Shown here piece by piece: positions 5,756 through 10,842 of a DNA stretch of 10,842 bases (the stretch's first letter is position 1; every line of letters begins with the position of its first letter). The DNA is from Candidatus Solibacter sp. GTDB taxonomy: Bacteria > Acidobacteriota > Terriglobia > Bryobacterales > Bryobacteraceae. Below the pieces are notes generated by a model. The model had not been told where the DNA came from. It saw only the letters and a list, made by a program, of their open reading frames with translations, and made no database searches. The position numbers and the translations under genes are program-made. Where the stretch lies: the NCBI GenBank assembly GCA_017883345.1, contig JADGNT010000084.1:1-10842 (forward strand), written 5' to 3'.

Positions 5756-8467
5756 TCATCTCTTCTGGAGCTGGCTGATTTCGGCGTCGCTCGCCATGTA
5801 TAAATCGTACTGATTCACATACGAGTAGAGGAGCGCCCCGATGTTCTTGTAATGGCACCACATGAATAGCCGCGCCTGCACCATGGATTCCCCCGCCGCC
5901 ATGGGCTGCGGGTCGACTATCCGAAACAGAAAACGGAAGAAGATGGCGGCAAAGCGACTTGCCATTTGCACCGGAACCTTCGACTCGGTACCGATGTATG
6001 CGCGGCAGTGGCGGTCGAAAAACGACTTCTCCAGGTCGTTCACCGCGTAGACGCTTGCCGTTCCCGTTGAACACGCATTGGCGAACACCAGGGGACAAGA
6101 GGGGAATTCGGCTGTGCCGAACTCGGTCTCGGTGAGGACATCGTTGGGGTCGGAGGAATCGAGGCCGAACCGCAGAACCGGCAGGTTAGCCGCATTCAGT
6201 CCGTAGTGGCAGAACAGGTAGAGTACGCCAACCGGCGTCTGGCTCGGATTGGTCAATTCCCTTACGATCTCCGACTTCGGAGTGGGGCCCGCGCCGTTGG
6301 GGACGACCCACTGTTTACCCAACGATGTCCAGATCTGCTTCTGCCATTTGGCTTCGGCGGTGGCCGGTTCTTTTGAAGAATCCCCGAAAAACAGCAGGCT
6401 GGAGCACCAGGATTCTTCCGGCCGCCCGAGAGACATGGAGGGAGAATATGGATCGTATGCGGTATAACCGATCCGATACCGCAATCCCCAGAAACGGGTC
6501 GCATCCACCGGCGCGCCCGGATCCGCGTCACCGCAGTACAACAATTCCCATGGAACGTGGGGCATCCAGCCCGCTCCGCTGTCGGGCCTCCACACGATAT
6601 CGATCCGTTGCCCCGGAGGCAGCGCATCGAGCCAAGCGCGCACAGGCTTGCCGGTGGGGAAGAGGCTGTTGTAAAGCTTGCGCCCGTAGAACGCCAGGTT
6701 GTGGAGTTCCGGCAGTGTGGCTGTCTGGTTCCAGCTATTGCAGTGGCTCCGATCGGCGTAGTCCACCAGGCTCGACCAGTTGTATTGCGGCCGGAACCGG
6801 TTCAACCGGTCAAGCATCTCGGCCGGGTCAATGTCGTTGAGGTAACTGGTTGCCTTGGCGCGAAAGTTCTCTGTCGCCTTCCGCAGAGCCTCCAACGGAT
6901 TCGTCAAAGCGGCTTTGTCCGTGACCATGAAGACCTTTTCGCCAGGGGGGAATATGGTGGCGCCGGCGTTGCCAAAAGCCATGGCGGTTCCGGGAGCTAC
7001 TACGACCAGCGTTATTACGCCTGGCGGCGTGGTCCATTCATGCATGGTGCCGACGTTAACTTGTGCCAAGGTTGCCAGTGAAACATCCTTAGCGATCGCC
7101 GAAGCGGCCGGCGTGGAAGCGCCCTGGGCTTTGTCCCCTACAAGAAACCGAATCCGGATCTCGCGGTAGAGCTTTTCGCGGGCGTAAATCAGCACGGTGA
7201 GCGCGGCATCCGCAGCCAGCGGGCGCACACGGACGCGAACTGTTCGGCTGTCGGCGCTCGGGGGAATCAGCAGATCGAATGCTGCGGTGTGGTCCCCCGG
7301 GTCGTGCTCGCCGCCGCGCTTCACCGTCACGGAGTCGTCGATCGCTTCCAATTCCAGTTTCGCCGGTATCAGCGCCCAGTGGGTGAGCAAGCCCGCCTCA
7401 GGGATGTCGGAATCGGGAATGATAGCGCCCGTGCCGCGGATCATGCTCGCGGCGACCGGGTCGCCGACGCGGAAGTTCCCCATGTACGTTTGGCCCAAGT
7501 CTAGTGGCCGCTGCGGTGCTTTCTCCCGTTCACTAATCCAAAAGCTGATGCGGCGGTCCGGCGGTGGTGGAGAAGTCAGGTCCCGCGGCTCCGGCGGCAT
7601 AGTCTTCCGCGGTTTGCGCGGTCCGCCTTCGGCGGAAGAACGGTCGGCAGGAGGGCCGCTACGCCCTCGGCGCACCTTTGGGTAGATAAAGGAAGCACGA
7701 GCATAATCCGAATCCGTAATGTCCGTACCCCCAATGATCGCTTGCCCATTCTTGGCAATCTCGCCCGGGATCTGATAGGACATTATCGAGCTGGTGCCGG
7801 CGCCTGGCGTTCCCATGAGCGACGATTCTTCTAGAGGCGTCAGCACTTGGTCCCGGACCTCTTCAGCGCTCCACCCCTGGGTTCGCTTGAAAAACTCGAT
7901 CGCCTTTTTCGGGTTGATCCTGGCCACCAGTGCCCTGTGCATGCGCTCATGCGGAAAGCCCAGCGTGTGCCCGGTCTCGTGCCGCACTACCCGGTAGAAT
8001 TCCGAATCGAGCGTTTCGATCGTGAATCCTTCCAGGTTCATGGTCTGCCGATCGGCGGGGACGTGCAAAATGTCAGTCCCCACGTACGACCAGTACCCGC
8101 CCTCGTCGCGCGCGATACGCACCTGCGGGTCGGTCTTGGTTGCAACAAATTTCACGCTGGCGGTTCTGCTCCAGGCATTCATGTGCAGGAGGATCCTTTT
8201 ACGCAGGTCCGCCGGGGGAGCGTCCATGAAGCCAACTGTTAGGGTTACGTCAGGCGACCAATATTTCGTGGTTACCATCGCAATGCGCCGCGGGGTTGGC
8301 GCAAAACCAGGCGTCAGGCGGATGAGAGGTTCCAACGACGGCTGGTTGAAGGGGTTGATCTCCACGGCAAGTCGCGCGGACTGAAGCAGCACTGAAGAGG
8401 GCAACACTCGTAGCGAGCAAACGATGATTCTCTTCGTTTCAGCACTCCGGATTGGTTCTTTCCGCAT
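5756..8467 (-). CDS. Astacin-like metzincin / CHAT caspase-like protease fusion
   Basis: 903 residues with two protease signatures. Residues 64-264 form a metzincin: HETGHTLGFPHE (163-174) matches the zinc-binding HExxHxxGFxHE of astacins (M12A), and SIMSY (227-231) is the Met-turn. A Pro/Arg-rich linker (about 265-305) follows, then a beta-rich middle region (about 330-445) and a second module (455-545) of unknown type. The C-terminal part (about 585-890) is a CHAT domain: WMPHVPWELLY (634-644), then the catalytic dyad in LYLFCHYG (His754) and VFANACSTG (Cys799), 45 residues apart as in caspase-like folds. No signal peptide is evident, so it is probably cytoplasmic. Neither catalytic set is visibly damaged. 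The start ATG 8467 lacks a Shine-Dalgarno; Met64 (MVTTKYWSP) is a possible later start, but residues 30-50 look protein-like. It is co-transcribed with the lipase gene. Confidence 0.88.
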   Translation of the reverse strand: MRKEPIRSAETKRIIVCSLRVLPSSVLLQSARLAVEINPFNQPSLEPLIRLTPGFAPTPRRIAMVTTKYWSPDVTLTVGFMDAPPADLRKRILLHMNAWSRTASVKFVATKTDPQVRIARDEGGYWSYVGTDILHVPADRQTMNLEGFTIETLDSEFYRVVRHETGHTLGFPHERMHRALVARINPKKAIEFFKRTQGWSAEEVRDQVLTPLEESSLMGTPGAGTSSIMSYQIPGEIAKNGQAIIGGTDITDSDYARASFIYPKVRRGRSGPPADRSSAEGGPRKPRKTMPPEPRDLTSPPPPDRRISFWISEREKAPQRPLDLGQTYMGNFRVGDPVAASMIRGTGAIIPDSDIPEAGLLTHWALIPAKLELEAIDDSVTVKRGGEHDPGDHTAAFDLLIPPSADSRTVRVRVRPLAADAALTVLIYAREKLYREIRIRFLVGDKAQGASTPAASAIAKDVSLATLAQVNVGTMHEWTTPPGVITLVVVAPGTAMAFGNAGATIFPPGEKVFMVTDKAALTNPLEALRKATENFRAKATSYLNDIDPAEMLDRLNRFRPQYNWSSLVDYADRSHCNSWNQTATLPELHNLAFYGRKLYNSLFPTGKPVRAWLDALPPGQRIDIVWRPDSGAGWMPHVPWELLYCGDADPGAPVDATRFWGLRYRIGYTAYDPYSPSMSLGRPEESWCSSLLFFGDSSKEPATAEAKWQKQIWTSLGKQWVVPNGAGPTPKSEIVRELTNPSQTPVGVLYLFCHYGLNAANLPVLRFGLDSSDPNDVLTETEFGTAEFPSCPLVFANACSTGTASVYAVNDLEKSFFDRHCRAYIGTESKVPVQMASRFAAIFFRFLFRIVDPQPMAAGESMVQARLFMWCHYKNIGALLYSYVNQYDLYMASDAEISQLQKR
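5759..5766 (-). promoter_or_regulatory. Ribosome binding site of the lipase gene
   Basis: AGAAGAGA lies within the last codons of the metzincin-CHAT gene, 6 nt before ATG 5752. With the TGAGCCATG junction it indicates translational coupling. Confidence 0.45.
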
Positions 8468-8845
8468 CGCTAAGACGTGAAACCAGCCTACACCCGTGAA
8501 GTTTAGCAGTGCAAGGAGGCCAAACGAGCTTAGGAACCTCCGCCTTGCGTATGTGTAGCGACAGAACCGGGAGATCCATGCCGCTGCGGACGGCGGTTCA
8601 AGCGGGATTGGCGGTTACTCGAAATATCGTCTCGCAACCGCTGATTCACCGTCGGCAGCCGCCGGGACGAGAAACGCCCAAACCGTGGATCTGACGGCGG
8701 CGCCCGCTTCCTGTCGCGAAATCCCACTAGCCAACGCTCCGCAAGTCCCCATCCGGAAAACTCGGTCCACTGTCGCACCTGCCTATTCAGCAAGGCACGG
8801 GCGGGGCAGGCACGGATGGCGCAGGCGCGGGGGCGCGCGGGTACA

Positions 8846-8886
8846 CAAAAAAATGCCGGCCGGGACGCCTTGCGGGGTCGCGGCCG
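8846..8886 (-). terminator. Leftward Rho-independent-type terminator
   Basis: Arms 8855-8865 (CCGGCCGGGAC) and 8876-8886 (GTCGCGGCCGG) pair with one mismatch around a 10-nt loop. On the minus strand the stem is followed after 2 nt by seven T (8852-8846). No intact gene lies directly upstream on that strand. Confidence 0.55.
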
Positions 8887-8984
8887 GGATTGGGCGGAGA
8901 GAAAGGGAGACTCGCGATCGCATCTCGAAGCCGAGACCGGCCATGGGGACGAGATCGTGGAGCAGCGTACCATACTTCATGCCG

Positions 8985-9131
8985 GCCGGTGGAGTAATCG
9001 ATGGAGCGCGCGCGGATTTCGACGGCTGGCCGGGAACGACGGGCGACGATGGCTCGGTCACGGGGACTGTGACGCTGCGGGTTACGGTCAACGGCGCGGA
9101 CCGCAATACGCTGCTGCTGCCGGTGCAGTAA
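8985..9131 (+). pseudogene. Orphan C-terminal coding remnant
   Basis: The last 48 codons of a plus-strand frame show good high-GC coding usage and a beta-strand-like end (TGTVTLRVTVNGADRNTLLLPVQ spans two strands) before TAA. Upstream in the same frame the product turns Arg/Gly-rich and non-protein-like. The ending resembles the last strand of immunoglobulin-like or TIGR03437-type domains common in Solibacter-like genomes, but this is a weak resemblance. It may be the relic of a deleted larger secreted protein, or a chance frame. Confidence 0.3.
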
Positions 9132-9142
9132 GAAGGATAATC

Positions 9143-9232
9143 GGCCGCGGATGAACGCCGATAAACGCCGATAACACAAAATGCTTGAATGCTTAAATGC
9201 TTATCGGCGTTTATCGGCGTTCATCGGCGGCC
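9143..9232. repeat. Large near-perfect hairpin (32-bp arms)
   Basis: Arms 9143-9174 and 9201-9232 are complementary over 32 positions with a single G-G mismatch (9149/9226). Each arm is built from repeated GATRAACGCC units. The 26-nt loop holds the octamer ATGCTT(G/A)A in near-triplicate (9181, 9189, 9197). It lies 10 bp beyond the CE15 stop on the minus strand and 11 bp after the orphan frame stop. It could act as a bidirectional terminator or RNA stabiliser, and similar GATGAACGCC-type units are familiar as dispersed repeats in environmental bacteria. Confidence 0.9.
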
Positions 9233-9241
9233 ATAGATTTT

Positions 9242-10543
9242 CTAGCGCTTGCCTTGCAGGTGCATCTGCATAAACGCCAGAAACTGGTCCCAATCCGACG
9301 GGATGGTGCCATGCCCGCCGTTGTGCATTACGTAGCCGATAGTGTGCAGGATCGGCGATCCGGCGGGCGGCATCTGGTCCGTATCCAGGCCCTGCTTGCC
9401 GAGCAGGCGGTACACCGGGCCGGCCGCCACCGCGGCCAGAAACTCGCCCTTGGGGTCAGACCACCCATCCTTATCGCCCGTCTGGAGCAGGACCGGCCGG
9501 GGCGCGATCAGCGCGACCAGCATGTGCCCATCCACCGGGAGCCGATCCACCTGGTTGGCGAATTTGGCATAGTTGCCGGCGAACTGATAGGGATAGCGCG
9601 ATGCTTCCGTCAGGTGTGCGATGGTCTCGCCGTAGTTGCGGCGGCTCAACGCCGCGCCGCCCTCGCCGGAACAACTGGCAATCACCAGGGCGATCCGCGG
9701 ATCGCGCGCGCCGGCCCACATCACGGTCTTGCCCAACCGCGATACGCCCATGATCGCCACGCGCGTGGCGTCCACGCCCTTGTCCGTCTCCAGATAGTCC
9801 ATGGCGCGGCTCAGTCCCCAAGCCCAGGCGGCGATGGAGCCCCACTCGTCCGGCGCGGGCTCGGTCTGGCCGGGCTTCAGATAGAGCGCCCGGACGCCAT
9901 GGGGTACGCCGCCCAGGAAGTCCGGATCGATGTCGCCGTAGTAGACCGTGGCGAAGCCGAAACCCGCGTCCAGCAGGCGCGCCACGTTCACCCTCCCAAA
10001 ACTCATTCCCTGGCCGGCGGGGACCTTCTTCTTGTCCCTGCCCCACACCTCGCCCACTTTGACGCCAGGGTCGTTGACCGTGCTGGAATTCGCCGAGAAG
10101 CCCAGATTCAGCAGCAGCGGGACCGGCCCGGCGGCGTTGGCCGGCACGTAGACCAATAGGTCCATCTTCGGTCCCGCCTTGTCCGCCGAAAAGTAGATGG
10201 TCACCTGGCGGCGGATGGCTTTGCCGTCGAGCGCCGGGGTCCCCTTGTCGAAGACGTCGAAGCTCATGGCAGCCGGACGGCCCGGGCTGCGGCCGTACTG
10301 ATTCTCTTCGAAGAGGCGCACAATCTCGGCGCGGCGCTGTTCGTTCCAGGTCTTGGCGTCGCGGACCGGTTTGCCGTTAGAGAGCAGCAGCGGGTCCGGC
10401 AAGGTGTAGGCGCCGACGCGCGCTTCATCGTAGTTGACGGGGATTCCGGCCACGACCGCGGCCGGCGGTTTGTCCGCCTGGGCCATCGCGGCGCAAGCCG
10501 ACAGGATCATGGCGGCGGAGATTCTCACCAGCTTTTCCCACAT
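9242..10543 (-). CDS. CE15-type glucuronoyl esterase-like secreted hydrolase
   Basis: 433 residues. The exported N-terminus (MWEKLVRISAAMILSACAAMAQA) either is cleaved after AMA or is a lipoprotein signal, as LSAC at 14-17 fits a lipobox. The alpha/beta hydrolase core carries CE15 hallmarks: the nucleophile motif GVSRLGK (266-272) with Ser268, CSGEGGAALSRRNYGE (291-306) with candidate acid Glu294, and HNGGHGTIPSDWDQFLAF (407-424) with His411 as likely general base. CE15 enzymes cleave the ester between 4-O-methyl-glucuronate of xylan and lignin alcohols; bacterial members include broader esterases, so the exact substrate is open. The length is normal for bacterial CE15 and includes an extra N-terminal region. 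ATG 10543 has no clear Shine-Dalgarno. It is monocistronic, ending at the large hairpin. Confidence 0.9.
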   Translation of the reverse strand: MWEKLVRISAAMILSACAAMAQADKPPAAVVAGIPVNYDEARVGAYTLPDPLLLSNGKPVRDAKTWNEQRRAEIVRLFEENQYGRSPGRPAAMSFDVFDKGTPALDGKAIRRQVTIYFSADKAGPKMDLLVYVPANAAGPVPLLLNLGFSANSSTVNDPGVKVGEVWGRDKKKVPAGQGMSFGRVNVARLLDAGFGFATVYYGDIDPDFLGGVPHGVRALYLKPGQTEPAPDEWGSIAAWAWGLSRAMDYLETDKGVDATRVAIMGVSRLGKTVMWAGARDPRIALVIASCSGEGGAALSRRNYGETIAHLTEASRYPYQFAGNYAKFANQVDRLPVDGHMLVALIAPRPVLLQTGDKDGWSDPKGEFLAAVAAGPVYRLLGKQGLDTDQMPPAGSPILHTIGYVMHNGGHGTIPSDWDQFLAFMQMHLQGKR

Positions 10544-10607
10544 GATGGCATCATATTACTTTTGTGCGCCGGAAGTGGGCATCGCGGGTGGCGGCGCGGG
10601 CACCGCT

Positions 10608-10712
10608 TCAGAACAAGAACGGTATAAATCGTCGCGTGCGTTTCATGTAAGCGGCATAGGCCGCGCCGAAACCCATGAGGTTCTCGCTTTCCTCGGCAAT
10701 TGAGGTGGCGAA
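10608..10712 (-). pseudogene. C-terminal fragment of an ICMT/PEMT-type membrane methyltransferase
   Basis: The last 34 codons (FATSIAEESENLMGFG then AAYAAYMKRTRRFIPFLF) match the characteristic C-terminus of isoprenylcysteine carboxyl methyltransferase / phospholipid methyltransferase-like proteins (E.ENL..FG..Y..YM.RT..FIPFLF). The in-frame sequence upstream loses the expected membrane helices and becomes Arg-rich. An A8 tract (10732-10739) lies close to where similarity stops. It is either a broken gene or a frameshift in the homopolymer; the window ends 103 bp beyond the A tract. Confidence 0.5.
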
Positions 10713-10842
10713 CGGACGGCTGCGCGCGGTTAAAAAAAAGGCCGACCCCAGACGACGACAGCGCCAGTTGTAAGAGCGAGCGCAGCGAGATCGACAGTAG
10801 CGCGCCGATGGGCTACGGGGCAACCCGGTCGCTGGAGCGTGT

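Larger units (their letters stand above)
8468..9241. other. Gene-poor interval with repeats and remnants
   Basis: No complete credible gene on either strand; the longer open frames give Arg/Pro-rich products typical of antisense in GC-rich DNA. It contains an imperfect stem (GCAAGG at 8511-8516 with CCTTGC at 8543-8548), a leftward intrinsic-type terminator (8846-8886), an orphan C-terminal coding remnant (8985-9131) and a large hairpin (9143-9232). No convincing promoter for the metzincin-CHAT gene could be picked by eye. Confidence 0.6.

Noticed and set aside
5087..5803. 238-codon plus-strand frame opposite the lipase gene
   Set aside because: It crosses the lipase/CHAT junction on the opposite strand and shows no motif.
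8530..8973. Minus-strand frame in the gene-poor interval
   Set aside because: Arg/Pro/Ser-rich composition without any conserved pattern; no Shine-Dalgarno sequence.
9197..10159. 320-codon plus-strand frame opposite the CE15 gene
   Set aside because: No recognisable motif, and the opposite strand has a full CE15 catalytic set and signal peptide.
1..10842. CRISPR arrays, tRNA, rRNA and complete insertion sequences
   Set aside because: No regularly spaced repeats beyond the short tandem units, no cloverleaf or rRNA-like stretch, and no transposase gene seen.

Overview
The window is high-GC, densely coding bacterial DNA without rRNA, tRNA or CRISPR. The gene set (a CE15 glucuronoyl-esterase-like secreted protein, a secreted PQQ-like beta-propeller starting NWPQFRGP, an H-protein/lipoate-ligase/CobW cluster, REP-like hairpins) fits Acidobacteriota of the Solibacter/Bryobacterales type. 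This taxonomic call is an inference from family knowledge, not a search.

Layout. 1-435 (-): 5' part of a CobW/COG0523 P-loop GTPase, cut by the window edge, with one in-frame TGA exactly where the family has the first Cys of its GGCFCC-type motif. The frame stays open and conserved beyond it, so this is a selenocysteine candidate or a single-base lesion. 419-892 (-): GcvH-like lipoyl carrier overlapping the GTPase gene by 17 bp. 913-1722 (+): divergent lipoate-protein ligase A-type enzyme, whose 3' end runs into a REP-like repeat block (1549-1659). 1662-2804 and 2815-4152 (-): an operon of a secreted PQQ-like beta-propeller followed by a Cys-rich 2x[4Fe-4S] protein. 4259-5752 and 5756-8467 (-): a tightly coupled pair, a 903-residue astacin-like metzincin/CHAT caspase-like fusion followed 3 nt later by an LCAT-type lipase. 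8468-9241: about 770 bp without a complete gene, holding a leftward terminator, an orphan C-terminal coding remnant and a large hairpin. 9242-10543 (-): CE15 esterase. 10608-10712 (-): C-terminal fragment of an ICMT/PEMT-type methyltransferase.

How the parts may work together. The lipoate ligase, stand-alone H-like carrier and CobW GTPase look like one lipoyl/metal cofactor module, since substrate, loader and a Cys (or Sec) metal-chaperone candidate sit together. The metzincin-CHAT protein and lipase have the architecture of a protease-controlled lipase effector system: two protease catalytic centres in one chain, encoded just ahead of an enzyme able to damage membranes. This pair and the in-frame TGA are the two things in the window most worth following up. 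The CE15 esterase and the beta-propeller look like ordinary saprophyte periplasmic or secreted functions.
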